64,000 nt of DNA from Pinus tabuliformis. Lineage: Eukaryota; Streptophyta; Pinopsida; Pinales; Pinaceae. Shown in pieces: positions 1 to 10,620 of this stretch. Where the stretch lies: positions 768,242,720 to 768,306,719 of the forward strand of contig CM062813.1 of NCBI GenBank assembly GCA_031772625.1. The letters are read 5' to 3'. A program made the position numbers and the translations under genes. The notes beneath the pieces are model-generated. The model worked only from the letters and a program-made list of their open reading frames with translations, had not been told where the DNA came from and did not search any database. The first letter of the stretch is position 1; each line of letters begins with the position of its first letter.

Positions 1-49
1 TAAAATTATTTTTCAAGGTTAGATGGAGGTGGGAGAGAGGGAAGAATAT

Positions 50-102
50 TTGTTACACTAGATTCATTGATTTTGATGTATATGATGATTTCTAATCCTA
101 TT
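50..102. repeat. partial 57-bp minisatellite unit, left of the palindrome
   Basis: This stretch matches the 57-bp unit that is repeated from 2667 on the far side of the palindrome, including the 16-bp block at 87-102 that recurs at 2667-2682. The minisatellite therefore lies on both sides of the element at 135-2666. The 16-bp block may be the target-site duplication of that insertion, leaving 103-134 as an extra tail, but a tandem array offers such matches by chance. Confidence 0.6.
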
Positions 103-134
103 AAGGAATTTAGACTTCTGTGATCCATAACATT

Positions 135-1247
135 GTTAAGATAGTCTTCGGCAAAATCACATAACCAATCTTTTGTCGACGCGTTTCGAACCAACCAGTG
201 TGGTTCATCGTCAGGACAAGTTGAAGAACCAATCTGGCTTAGCTAGATTAAATAGAGCGTGCAGAGACTCCAACAGCTATAATGCTAACGGCTAATTTTA
301 CCTAATGGTCAAATTACTCAAATATTTTAATTAATATTTCTAGAAATAGTTAAAATCGGTAAATCAAGGAATTCATAAAAATACTATTAATATTATTTCA
401 AATATTAATAATTTAATCTATAATGGTCATTATATAACCTATATTGAATGATTTATTATTATCCAAATTTAAATAAATTGAACAACATAGTACAATATTA
501 ATATTTTGATTATAATGGTCATTACATAATATATATTAATTGATTTATTATTATTAATTATCTTAATAAATAATATATCTATTTTATAATAAATATATAT
601 ATTATTAAATAATTGAATTCATTAGATAGTATAAAAACAGATATATTATTAATATTATTTCTATAGTATAATATTAATATTTTAATTATAATGGTCATTA
701 TATAATATATATTAATGATTTATTATTATTCAATTATTATTTAAATACAAGTGAATGGTAATAAATCCTTGTTATTTTTATAATTTAGTTACAAAAGTTA
801 ATTATGTAATAATTACTTAATGGTCCAATGGTAATTATATAATATATATTAAAAGATTTATTATTATTCAATTATTATTTAAATACAAGTGAATGGTAAT
901 AAATCACTACTATTTTTATAATTTAGTTACAATAGTAATTAAGTAATAATTACTTAATGGTAAGTTAGATTTTCATTATTTAGTTCTTTAAAATATATCA
1001 TATTCCTTAATTTAAATGTACTGGTCCTTAAATTAATAAGTTATATAAAGTAATATTAGATTATTGAATACTCATTCATTATTAAAAAAAAAGGGGGGAC
1101 TCAATTTATGAGGAACTAATTAATAATTTCCGGAAAAATTAATGAACAGCCTAATAGTATCAAAATCATGTTAAGGTTAATATACTAATAAGCCCGATAC
1201 AGAATCCTAACTTATTAACGACTCAAACCTCCAAAATAAACGGAAAA
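135..1247 (+). repeat. left arm of the palindrome
   Basis: AT-rich arm complementary to 1555-2666. It has no reading frame of note. Its outer 150 bases have mixed composition, the middle is AT-rich with repeated TATAATGGTCATTA-type motifs, and the inner edge ends at GGAAAA (1242-1247). Confidence 0.85.
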
Positions 1248-1318
1248 ATCAGCCAAAAGAAAAAAGGAAGGGGAAGATAGAAACCCTAGGACCAAACAAG
1301 AACAGGGGACTGAGGAGG

Positions 1319-1555
1319 CTAGGAAGATAAGGCTGGGACCCAGCAACTGCTAATCTTCCAGCCATCATCCCTATTAAGATTGATTGGCCTTTTCTCAATC
1401 TCCAAGGCCTCTCTAAATTTCCGATGGTGAAACTGCGCAACTTTGGCAATGACTTGAGCCTCCTCAATACATACATGATGCATAGTCTTTCCAGCATGCT
1501 CAGCCAGGGCCGATGACTTGGTCCTACCATGTCTTAAATCCGCCGAATGCTCGCT
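1319..1555 (-). pseudogene. Penelope-like element, C-terminal GIY-YIG endonuclease tail
   Basis: Read on the minus strand from 1555 to the TAG at 1319-1321, this gives about 78 codons with the signature of the Penelope GIY-YIG region. In order it shows ADLRHGRTKSSALAEH, a run ending AQVIAKVAQFHHRKFREA, then LEIEKRPINLNRDDGW and finally SCWVPAL. The REALEIEK segment carries the family's conserved glutamate, and the N-L-N-R-D-D-G motif follows it as in known members. The upstream reverse transcriptase is absent: the frame runs straight into the palindrome arm. Only a tail survives, so it cannot make a working protein. In plants this Penelope type is chiefly known from conifers, where transfer from an animal source has been proposed. 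The family call is strong; the link to the conifer lineage is inference. Confidence 0.75.
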
Positions 1556-2666
1556 TTTCCGTTTATTTTGGAGGTTTGAGTCGTTAATAAGTTAGGATTC
1601 TGTCTCGGGCTTATTAGTATATTAACCTTAACATGATTTTGATACTATTAGGCTGTTCATTAATTTTTCCGGAAATTATTAATTAGTTCCTGATAAATTG
1701 AGTCCCCCCTTTTTTTTAATAATGAATGAGTATTCAATAATCTAATATTACTTTATATAACTTATTAATTTAAGGACCAGTACATTTAAATTAAGGAATA
1801 TGATATATTTTAAAGAACTAAATAATGAAAATCTAACTTACCATTAAGTAATTATTACTTAATTACCTATTGTAACTAAATTATAAAAATAGTAGTGATT
1901 TATTACCATTCACTTGTATTTAAATAATAATTGAATAATAATAAATCTTTTAATATATATTATATAATTACCATTGGACCATTAAGTAATTATTACATAA
2001 TTAACTTTTGTAACTAAATTATAAAAATAGCAAGGATTTATTACCATTCACTTGTATTTAAATAATAATTGAATAATAATAAATCATTAATATATATTAT
2101 ATAATGACCATTATAATTAAAATATTAATATTATACTATAGAAATAATATTAATAATATATCTGTTTTTATACTATCTAATGAATTCAATTATTTAATAA
2201 TATATATATTTATTATAAAATAGATATATTATTTATTAAGATAATTAATAATAATAAATCAATTAATATATATTATGTAATGACCATTATAATCAAAATA
2301 TTAATATTGTACTATGTTGTTCAATTTATTTAAATTTGGATAATAATAAATCATTCAATATAGGTTATATAATGACCATTATAGATTAAATTATTAATAT
2401 TTGAAATAATATTAATAATATTTTTATGAATTCCTTGATTTACCGATTTTAACTACTTCTAGAAATATTAATTAAAATATTTGAGTAATTTGACCATAGG
2501 TAAAATTAGTCGTTAGCATTATAGCTGTTGGAGTCTCTGCACGCTCTATTTAATCTAGCTAAGCCAGATTGGTGCTTCAACTTGTCCTAACGATGAACCA
2601 CACTGGTTGGTTCGAAACGCGTCGACAAAAGATTGGTTATGTGATTTTGCCGAAGACTATCTTAAC
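1555..2666 (-). repeat. right arm of the palindrome
   Basis: Complement of 135-1247. One clear difference is the TCTCGGG / TATCGGG site near 1605. The outer end CTTAAC (2661-2666) abuts the 57-bp tandem array directly. Confidence 0.85.
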
Positions 2667-2936
2667 GATTTCTAATCCTATTTGATTTTTTGCACTAGAT
2701 GCATTGATTTTAGTGTAGATGTTGATTTCTAATCCTATTTGATTGCTTGCAGTAGATGCATTGATTTCAGTGTAGATGTTGATCACTAATCCTATTTGAT
2801 TGCTTGCACTAGATGCATTGATTTAAATATAGATGTTCATTTCTAAACTCATTTGATTTCTTGCATTAGATGAATTGATTTTAATATAGTTGTTGTTTTC
2901 TAATCCTATTTGATTACTTGCATTAGATGTTGTTAA
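2667..2936. repeat. 57-bp tandem repeat, about 4.7 copies
   Basis: Units begin at 2667, 2724, 2781, 2838 and 2895, each starting close to GATTTCTAATCCTATTTGAT and containing TAGATGCATTGATTT. Copies diverge progressively to the right, and the last is cut short near 2936. A partial unit at 50-102 shows the array continued on the other side before the palindrome inserted. Confidence 0.85.
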
Positions 2937-3605
2937 TCTTGAGGCTGTAAATTATTTAAAAAAAATAAAAGAATCAAGATATATTTAGTATTACCTAGAG
3001 GGACACTATTACGAATTAAATAGCTATCAAAAGTTGTGATTCCTAAAATTAAAATGAAATAGATGTGAAGAATCAAGCAAAGTGCATATTAATCCTTGAC
3101 AAGATCATCTCCCTTTTTTGTCACCAAATAATTACTAATAGATAATTACATATATTCAAAATATACTCAATTTAAATATATTGAAAATTACTAATAGACA
3201 ATTATATATATTCAAAATATATTCAATTTACATATATTGAAAATTACTAATTGATAATTGCATACAACAATATATTCAAAATATTTGTAAGAGGAAACGA
3301 TATATTTATAACACATTCAAAACAAATCAAAATATTCTTTAAGGAAATAAATTATTTCAAACACTAACAAAGAAACAAAGTATTTCAAGAGTAATGTTGA
3401 GGCAATAAATTATTAAAACTTGTCTTCAAGACATATTTAGTAATACCCAAAGAGACAATATTAAGAATTAATTAGTTGTCAGAAGTTGTGATATCTAAAA
3501 TTAAATGAAATAGATGTGCAGTATCAATCCTCCTGCAAATTATTGACAAGATTGTCTCCCTTCTTCATCACTAACTAATTACTAATAGACAATTACATAC
3601 ACATA
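2937..3605. repeat. diverged direct duplication of about 250 bp
   Basis: The block near 2975-3255 and the block near 3420-3605 share a series of matched words in the same order: AGACATATTTAGTA/ATATATTTAGTA, AGTTGTGAT, AAATGAAATAGATGTG, TGACAAGAT, TCTCCCTT and ATTACTAATAGA. The first copy is followed by two further short copies of the ATTACTAATAGACAATTA motif. No coding capacity is seen. Confidence 0.6.
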
Positions 3606-3836
3606 TAAAAATATAACACAACAACTATAACATTCACAAATGTTACCATCCAAATCCAAACACATAAACACACAAACCACCCAAAGTAAACCATTCAAGG
3701 CAAACAACAAAGACTAAATTAAAGAGAATGATATGGTCATGCCAAGCAAAGAAAACATAATGTGAATTTTGAAGTTTATCTCAAACATATACATAATAAT
3801 GATAATCTAAAAATGTGACATTGTTCCCTCAACTGG

Positions 3837-4009
3837 AACTAGCTTAGATCCATCTAACAGCCGATCTATCATGCACTGAGAGGGATCAAATCCCTCGACT
3901 TACAAACCTTTCCTCAAATTCTAAGCTCCAAAAAGAAGGTTTGCAACTCGAGGGATTTGATCCCTCTCGGTTCATGATAGATTCAGTGTTAGATGGATCT
4001 AAGCTGGTT
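3837..4009. repeat. hairpin-forming inverted repeat with about 70-bp arms
   Basis: 3837-3910 and 3936-4009 are imperfect complements around a 25-base loop. Each arm contains a smaller palindrome, GAGGGAT-CAA-ATCCCTC, so the folded form could branch. The size fits a short foldback MITE or a plant microRNA-type precursor; I cannot choose between them from sequence alone. No target duplication is evident. Confidence 0.6.
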
Positions 4010-4040
4010 AAATAGGCTAGTGGAATAAAGTCGTTGTCCC

Positions 4041-4770
4041 TCCATTCTATAGGAATCAATTTAGGTAAAGTTTGACTATAGTTTGATAAAGCAAGGGGTT
4101 GTTTGACTAGTAGTTTAAAAAGATAATTGTTTATTACAAATTCACTCCATATTGTAGGAATAAATTTAGGGAAAATTTAACTAATAGTTTGATAAAGCTA
4201 GGGGTTGTTTGACTAGTAGTTTAAGAAGATAATTGTTTATTACAAATTGACTAAATTTGTAATTGAAACAAAGTCATTCAAATTTATTAGATTGGAGGAT
4301 TGAAGTAAGAAGTTAATGTTGATTTTGTAGTTCTATTTTATTATTAAAAAAAAGTTGTAATAAATTTAAGTAAAATTATCAAACTAATCCAGTTATATAA
4401 GTCAAATGGATTATTAATTAATAGATTATTGGAGGGGTACCAATATAAAATCACTTCTCTTCCAACTTGTAAGAATAATTTTTGATAAAATTTGACTAGT
4501 ACTTGATAAAGCTAGGGGTTGTATGAAGAGTAGTTGAATAAGATAATTGTTTATTGCAAATTAATTGAATTTGTAATTGGAACAAACTCATCCAAAATTA
4601 TTACATTGTTTGATGAGTAGTTTAATAAATTCATCGTTTCTTATGAATTTATTAGATTGAAAGATTGAAGTAAAAAGTTAATGTTGATTTTGAAGCTCTA
4701 TTTAATTATTAAAAAATATATAGTAAATTTAAGTAAAATTATGAAACTAATCCATTGATATAAGTAAAAT
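4041..4770. repeat. three diverged direct repeats
   Basis: The phrase TTTGATAAAGC.AGGGGTTGT recurs near 4082, 4190 and 4502, followed each time by TAGTTTAA-like sequence and GATAATTGTTTATT. The second and third copies extend for about 300 bp into matched sequence containing GAAGTTAATGTTGATTTTG-like words (near 4310 and 4675). This is an old segmental duplication with no coding signal. Confidence 0.6.
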
Positions 4771-4903
4771 AATTGACATGGTTAGAACGAAAAAATAAGG
4801 AAGAAGAAATGTAAAAAAAGATTGATAAAAATTCGAAATTTCGAGTTGAAAGTTAGTAATAATAAATTCACTTAATAATTTAACCAGAATTAAACAATAA
4901 AAA

Positions 4904-5007
4904 TAAACATATATAAAATAATTGTAATTAAAAAAATCTCAAACCTAACGCATATAAAACTAAACACATATAAAATAATTGTAATTAAAAAAATCTCAAA
5001 CCTAACG
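4904..5007. repeat. 57-bp tandem duplication
   Basis: Two copies (from 4904 and from 4961) share TATAAAATAATTGTAATTAA and the following ATCTCAAACCTAACGC almost exactly, so the duplication is recent compared with the flanking repeats. Confidence 0.7.
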
Positions 5008-6022
5008 CCATTCTTTCTTATAGATTCATTTAATTTATAATTAAAATGCATTGAAATAAAATTATGAAAACGTTTTAACTATTTCATAACCATTTTAACT
5101 TTTTCAACTAAATAAAATTATTAAACTAAATCTATTGTCGAAAAAAGCTCAAATAAAATTACTAAATTCATAATCTATCATTGTCGGTATGGTATGCTAT
5201 GTGCAGGTTCTCCAGTACCCAATGGCGATCGTAGTTGTAACAAATATGAAGTTTCATGGAAGGGATTCTGCACGCTCTCTCTTAATAGGCCAAAATATTA
5301 GGTTTTTCTACTTCATTATTAGTCCCTTCCATTTGGCAATCGGCAGGGACTATTGTAATCGTTATTAGTCGACTTAGCATTAGTTTTGAATTTCTAGTCT
5401 CTATTATGCGGCGCTTAGTATAAAGTCTGGAATTCCGCTGTGGGGTGTTCTCGGCAGATAACCAAAGTCGGATTCGCGGCTTAACATTTCCCATCTTATT
5501 TGGCCTCTTCCCGAGGCGGAAGAGGCCCGAACATAGGTTAAGTCGCTATTTACGCCAGTTTGATTATGCCTGACCGTTAACGGTCTCGTGTTAATGCTAG
5601 CATTAATCCGTTAACTTCAATCAGGTGTATGCAATCAGGTATATGCTAAGGTTTCAGGTTTGGCATATTCGCACTGTTCAGGTTTGGCATATTCTCTGGC
5701 GGAAAGTGTTCGGCGGCAAGTGTTCAGCATGCAGGCTGCATGCACTGCAGCTGTTGCATTACAGCAACTTACAGCTGCCTCCACTGAAGCGGATTACCTC
5801 GTTTACAATGGCGTTCAATAGAGTCCGAGTGGGGCTCATTGTGCCTTCTAGTATTCCGCTGCTCACCATTTTCTTCTGCCTCTCCTCCATTGAGAACGAT
5901 CTCCATATCTCCGCCTCATACACCGCTTCCAGAAGTGCCATTATCTTTTTGCGTTTTGTCGCTGTTTTCGTCGCCTGAGGCTGCACTTTCTCGGAGGTTT
6001 CGCGCTTCCATGGGCGACGATG
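5008..6022. other. no supported gene
   Basis: About 1 kb with more balanced base composition than its surroundings. Open frames of 70 to 117 codons exist on both strands (for example 5625-5978 plus and 5759-6070 minus), but they overlap, match no family I recognise and lack convincing splice or start context. Degraded host gene flank is possible. Confidence 0.4.
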
Positions 6023-6340
6023 ATTACAATTTAAAGACTTCGACGCAGGTTCGAGATCTGCATATGCCATTATTTATATTAATTCTAAAATTTTCTTTCA
6101 TTATGTTTTTCAAAACAGAGAATACATAAAATTACAATTTAAAGACTTCGACGCAATACCATAAAGAAATTTAAAGTCAGAATTACAATTTAAAGACTTC
6201 GGCGCAGGTTCGAGACCTGCATATGCCATTATTTAAATTCATTCTGAAATTTTCTTTCATTATGTTTTTCAAAACAGAGAATACATAAAATTACAATTTA
6301 AAGACTTCGACGCAATACCATAAAAGAAATTTAAAGTCAG
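6023..6340. repeat. 159-bp tandem duplication, two copies
   Basis: Copy one starts at 6023 and copy two at 6182. Both begin ATTACAATTTAAAGACTTCG and include GCAGGTTCGAG, GCATATGCCATTATTTA and TCAAAACAGAGAATACATAA. Divergence is a few percent. The unit lies against the end of the NO VEIN-like fragment. Confidence 0.8.
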
Positions 6341-7035
6341 ATGCTGGTATTCATTCTGTTTTCAAGACAGAGAATACTGAGAAACCCTACCTCTGGATTG
6401 GGGATTGGCACCCCACGCTCTTCATCAATCTCTTCCACGGCCTTGTCGCGCATTACCTGGACCGCCTCAGTCTCGAACTTGCGACGTCGGAGAAGAATTA
6501 TTACCGCAGGGGCGGGCTGGCTTACGCGTTGGAGGACTTGCTGAACAAGGTCGAGAATATCAGAATGCTGCTGCGCACCATGGTTCCTACCCTCTTTCAC
6601 AGAATGCGCCGCGTTCAGCTTGGCCTGGGAGGCCCCATTGCCAAAGACTGGTTGCTGAGCATCTTTGAAATTATGAATAGCATACCCATAGAATGCCTCG
6701 TCAATACAAGGAAGATCATCCTCTTCCAAATGCTGAGCAAGCCTCATTTTCGAATCAAACCAAAAGGACTTAGCAGGAGATTCGAAACCCCTGCCCATTT
6801 TCAGCCATTTGCAATCTGATACACTCTGTTTAAAAGAGGGACATAGCTTCTGGGAACTTATCCAATCCAGCAGAACAAATGCACTCTCCTTATCCAAATG
6901 ATTGAAGGGAAAATGGGCATTTGGAGGGATTAGCTGTGGAATATCTAATGCACCAAGCTGTTGCCTAACGAATGAAACTAAATCTTTACCTGCTTCTGTA
7001 AAACCCCGTGCGCAACGAGGTAATGTAAGATACAT
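6337..7035 (-). pseudogene. NO VEIN-like protein fragment
   Basis: A 232-codon open frame on the minus strand. The N-terminal 110 residues contain DLVSFVRQQLGALDIPQ, CPSFKQSVSDCKWLKMG, GFESPAKSFWF and CIDEAFYGYAI. This pattern resembles the repeating '...WLKT..GY.SP..SFL....IDQ.FYG' segments of the plant nuclear protein NO VEIN, a large GHKL-ATPase-type protein. The second half is rich in charged residues and ends near PIPNPEVGF. I see no exon structure around it and no other part of the very long parent gene, so it is best read as a detached or retrocopied piece. The family assignment rests on remembered motif style and is moderate at best. The 159-bp duplication begins at its 3' end. Confidence 0.4.
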
Positions 7036-7432
7036 GACAGGTCTCTCTGTACAAGTATCTTCCTGTTATGTTCTAGTTCCTGGTTGTTCGATTATCGTGA
7101 TGTCTCCTGTATTGACATATTAGCATACATATTACCATGATACGATGTTAAGTGGCATGGTTTACGCCCTCCATGTTATGTTATGGAGGAGGTGAGGCAT
7201 GTGGCGTTCATGGGAGGGCCCACATGGTCCATGACGTCTTTTTATCATAATATAATCTGAAGCCTAGTTTTGCCATAATTGAAAATTACCCCGGCTCTCA
7301 AGAAAATTTGTAATGATTTCAAGCACATTCAAACCATTTCACTGAAAATTAAAGTGGGTTGCTGTTACCGGTGCAGGACGGGCAGCATTCGGTATTGGGA
7401 TTATCTGTTTTCTATGGTAGAAATAGAGTAAT
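7036..7432. other. no supported gene
   Basis: Ordinary-looking intergenic sequence with one short perfect stem (CCTCCAT and ATGGAGG near 7170-7193). No promoter or gene could be assigned. Confidence 0.4.
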
Positions 7433-7447
7433 TTGGTGTTTTCATAT

Positions 7448-7735
7448 TCGTCAATGGATGAGGAGGACCTGAGGGAAGATCTTATCACTGAGGTGGATCG
7501 ACATGAAAATCATAATATGGAAGACGATGAAATTGATGGTACACACTCACATTTAGATGCAAACAGATCAAGCAATTTGGTTACTGATGTCCAATCGCTC
7601 AGGGACTCAGAGGTTCCTGCTTATTTATTAAGATATCTTTATGCAGGTGATTTTTTTGCGAGATGGGGAACCAGGTTGTTCATGATATTTCATACTATTC
7701 TAATGCGCAATTGCATGTTTTTTCTGGTCATGTAA
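7448..7735 (+). pseudogene. ferroportin-like (SLC40/IREG) first-exon fragment
   Basis: The plus-strand frame from the ATG near 7454 codes an acidic N-terminus (MDEEDLREDLITE) followed by VPAYLLRYLYAGDFFARWG near 7614-7675. That block matches the start of the first membrane segment in plant ferroportins, whose usual form is LLRYLYxGHFLARWGARMWEF. After this point the match fades within about 15 residues and the frame stops. No downstream ferroportin exon could be found before 8660. Ferroportins are metal exporters with about twelve membrane segments, so this can only be a first-exon relic or an isolated exon of a gene broken up by insertions. Confidence 0.4.
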
Positions 7736-8659
7736 TTTTTAACTATGCGCATTTGCAAAAAGTTTTTAATAGTATCATATGGCATGTAATTGAGCTCCTG
7801 CATTTATCATTTTCACAATCCTTTTTAAGGCAATCACATGTACTGAACATTTTATGGCCGTAGAGTCTAAAATCGAAAACTTATCAAATTTTGGAAAATC
7901 TTCTGTAGGTAGGAGCCAGAATATGCATCCACACAATTTATGATTCTTGTTTCATATTTACTTATAGTTAACGATGTTAGGCTTGTATATAACTAGTTTT
8001 CTCCTGTCTTAGCTTGAACTAAGAGCTTGCCAGCATAGCTATGACACATCACGTATTATGCAGGCTCAACTTAGTGCAGGGACTCGCTGCATCGCAGCTA
8101 TCCTTGTTGATGTTTGGACCTTCATCAACATTACCTTGGAATTTCATGTTGGTACATTGGTTTTAATTTTCGTACTGAGAAAAAAAACATTGGTTTTAAT
8201 TTTGAATATATTCATTTTGTTTTTTGTATTCTCAGTATTGAAAATAGTTTTTCTCAACAAATTAGGATATATGAAATCTTTATTAATTATTTCATTATCA
8301 GCATGGATTCTATGTTTAATTTCACAAATAAAGAACACAAATTTCATATGGATAGGTAATTGTGATAATATCTTCAATTTTACAAAAATAAGTTCATAAG
8401 GATATATAATTGTAAATAACCAGAATTATGAGTGAGCTTTTCATTGAGTAATATTTAGAAGAGGGTGCAAGTAGAATGTTTTTTTTTGTTAGGTAATGTG
8501 AGTCTTGAGATGACTAGCACATATAGAATATGGCTTGAGTATCCATGACCTAGGGGGCATCTAAGTCGTCAAAATCACCCAAGTATCACACCTAGCCTGG
8601 GCCACACTAGCCCTTATCATGGTTGGATTTTTTCCCACAAAGTTTCAAACTATTGGTAA
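7736..8659. other. no supported gene
   Basis: AT-rich sequence with a short local duplication of ATTGGTTTTAATTTT (near 8157 and 8190). Overlapping short frames on both strands near 8060-8400 are low-complexity and look like chance. Confidence 0.4.
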
Positions 8660-10113
8660 TGTTGGCATTGATGTCAAATGTTCATAGTCATATTAATGAG
8701 TTTGTAATATTGATGAGGTTTCTTGATGTTAATAAAGTTGCATGGTGATGAGGTTTCGTGATGTGCAATGGCTAATCAAAGTGATGTGAAGTGGAAAGAT
8801 TGATTAAGTGATGTGTTGTACAAATAATTTAATGTTTTTCCATTGATTATTACTTTGATAATAGGCTTTGATGCTTGACAATTGATGATTTATTTGATGT
8901 TTATCCTTCAAACAAATTGAAGACATGACACATAAAAACCATAGAAAAATGTCTGAAGAAATAGAGAACCAGAGAACAAATCCCGAAGAAATAGAGAACC
9001 AGAGAAAAAAGGTTGAAGAACATATTGTTGTGATTGAACATAATCAATTGTACAAAATAGTTTATATTTTTGGCCTCTTTATATCAGTAATTCTCCTTTT
9101 TCTCTCAGGACCAACATTATAACACAGGTCATCTAGTTTCTAAACTATGTTACCCTAGGTAGTAACGCACCCCATATTCAACGAACCTGTGTTACATCAT
9201 ATTTTTCCATTTGAGCCTTGTCTTATGCAATAATTAATGCTTGACCATGATTTTTCGAATGAGAAAACAATGCAAAGAAAATTTGTCCTAATTTGAGACT
9301 CAACTAAAAGTGAAAAGGTGAGATGCAAATAGTCCTAGAATACTAAGAGACAACTCCTCATTTTGAATTCCTACATAGAATGCAAATAGTTAGAGAGCTA
9401 TTTTTATAAAAGATGCATTGTTGAATAGGAATTAATTTTTATGAATTGAACATTTTTATGAGAGATTTGTGAATAACCTAGTAAGGAGAACAAAGAAAGA
9501 GAAAGAGAAGAAGAAGTGGAGCAGACTTGAAGAAGAGAAGAAAAGAGGATAAGCAACAAAAAAGAGGACATAAACTAATTTTAGAACATAGACAAAGACC
9601 AAGTAACCAAGAAATCTGATTCATAATTTGATTGGGGGATTGTAGTCTACTTTCAAGTTGTAGCTTGATAAAAATAGGTTGTAGTGTGTTGAGGTAGGAT
9701 CCTCTTATTGGTTGTAGCTTGCAAAAAAAATTGTGGTAGTTGGAGCTTCTTTGCAAGTTGAAGGTTGCAGAAGAATTAAGGTAGCAACCTCCTGTAGGTT
9801 GGAGCATACCCAAAAATTGATGTAAAAAGGGAGTAGGAGTTTTCCTTCACATCACTTCATCCAAAAATTCGTGGTTTTCTCCCTTTATGGGTTTCCACTT
9901 ATATCTGGTGTCTTCATGTGTTGAATGTTGGATGTCTCACTTGTGTGAATTCTTTTAAATTCTGTTTATCTATGAAAATATCTCTCTAGTAATCGTAAAA
10001 GAAACAATTAAAATTTAAACACATACATAATCGATTCGTTTCAAAAGAAAATATTTGAGAAAGGAAATTAAGATGAATTGAATAATTGAAAAGATTCAAT
10101 TTCTTATTCAACA
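8660..10113 (+). repeat. 5' LTR of the copia fossil
   Basis: Boundaries come from the TGTTGG start and the ...TTATTCAACA end just before the primer-site region. With no second LTR to compare, both ends are provisional. Confidence 0.5.
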
Positions 10114-10199
10114 CCCCCTTCCCACCCCAACCCCTCCCCCCAAGTAATTGCAAAGTATTTATCAATTAGTATCAAATCTAGGTTCCTTCTATGTCAACC

Positions 10200-10620
10200 T
10201 ATCAACTGGAAGGTAGACGTGATTGAGTCATGGACTATCAAAATGTACATTTTCTCATTACTACAAACTTTCAAGAATGGAAAGAGAAAGTAAAATTTGA
10301 ACTAATAGCGTATGGACCTAATGTTTAGAAGCTAATGTATGATGGATACAACAAAGACTCCCCCTCTAAGAAGGAACAACAATGGAATGCCTAGGAAAAA
10401 TGTGTAATGCATAACGACCTTCACAATGTGGATCTTGAGACTGTGATAGATTAACATTCTGCAAATTTGGGAAAGGTTGCAACTCATGCATGAAGGGGGT
10501 ACTTGTAGCAGCGATGTAGAAAAGGAGAAGAAAAAGAGGAAGAAGACAAAGGCCCTTCAAAGGGAAAGTGTTCAATCAAATGAGACATGTTCTACTAGTG
10601 TGAGTGTACCTAATTTTCAT
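10200..10620 (+). pseudogene. copia gag remnant
   Basis: Residual coding similarity to the N-terminal copia gag region (DUF4219/UBN2 type): FQEWKEKVKFELIAYGP, then KLMYDGY and a KEQQWNA-type stretch. It carries several breaks and ends in unrelated sequence. Confidence 0.55.

Larger units (their letters stand above)
135..2666. mobile_element. 2.5-kb near-perfect palindromic element with Penelope-type core
   Basis: Positions 135-1247 and 1555-2666 are reverse complements of one another with only scattered single differences, so the arms are roughly 98-99 percent identical over 1.1 kb. The 307-bp spacer holds the tail of a Penelope-type GIY-YIG endonuclease gene. Outer ends read GTTAAGATAGTCTTCGG on the left and its complement on the right. 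Arms are very AT-rich and carry several diverged internal copies of a motif beginning TATAATGGTCATTA (near 418, 511, 677 and 820). Penelope-like elements are known for inverted and partial terminal repeats, which fits. A foldback-type element that captured a Penelope piece is the alternative. A transcript crossing it would fold into a long double-stranded RNA. Confidence 0.75.
8660..10620 (+). mobile_element. fossil Ty1/copia element, 5' portion
   Basis: A 5' LTR of about 1.45 kb (8660-10113) starts TGTTGGCATTGATGTCAAA, a common plant copia start, and ends CA. Its right part has the usual copia motif of GTGGTTTTCTCCC followed by GGGTTTCCACTTATATCTGG (near 9870-9908). A primer-site-like ATTAGTATCAAAT lies near 10165. 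Gag-like coding follows from about 10200 with TFQEWKEKVKFELIAYG-type sequence. The rest of the element and the 3' LTR are missing. It is heavily decayed and therefore old. Confidence 0.65.

Noticed and set aside
1249-1530. 93-codon minus-strand open frame in the palindrome spacer
   Set aside because: It is in a different frame from the Penelope-type sequence, which has recognisable family motifs; this frame has none.
3841-4005. Confident microRNA gene call
   Set aside because: The fold is suitable, but without expression or a conserved mature sequence a MITE is equally likely.
5759-6070. 103-codon minus-strand open frame as a gene
   Set aside because: It overlaps a plus-strand frame of similar length, has no recognised domain, and begins inside the 159-bp duplication.
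6048-6080. Possible tRNA gene (T-arm-like GGTTCGAGATC followed by TGCATATGCCA)
   Set aside because: No matching acceptor 5' strand, D-arm or anticodon arm lies upstream at the right distance, and the same holds for the copy near 6208.
8058-8399. 113-codon plus-strand hydrophobic frame as a membrane protein or later ferroportin exon
   Set aside because: Low-complexity Ile/Phe/Leu-rich sequence from AT-rich DNA, with a competing frame of equal quality; no match to ferroportin segments.
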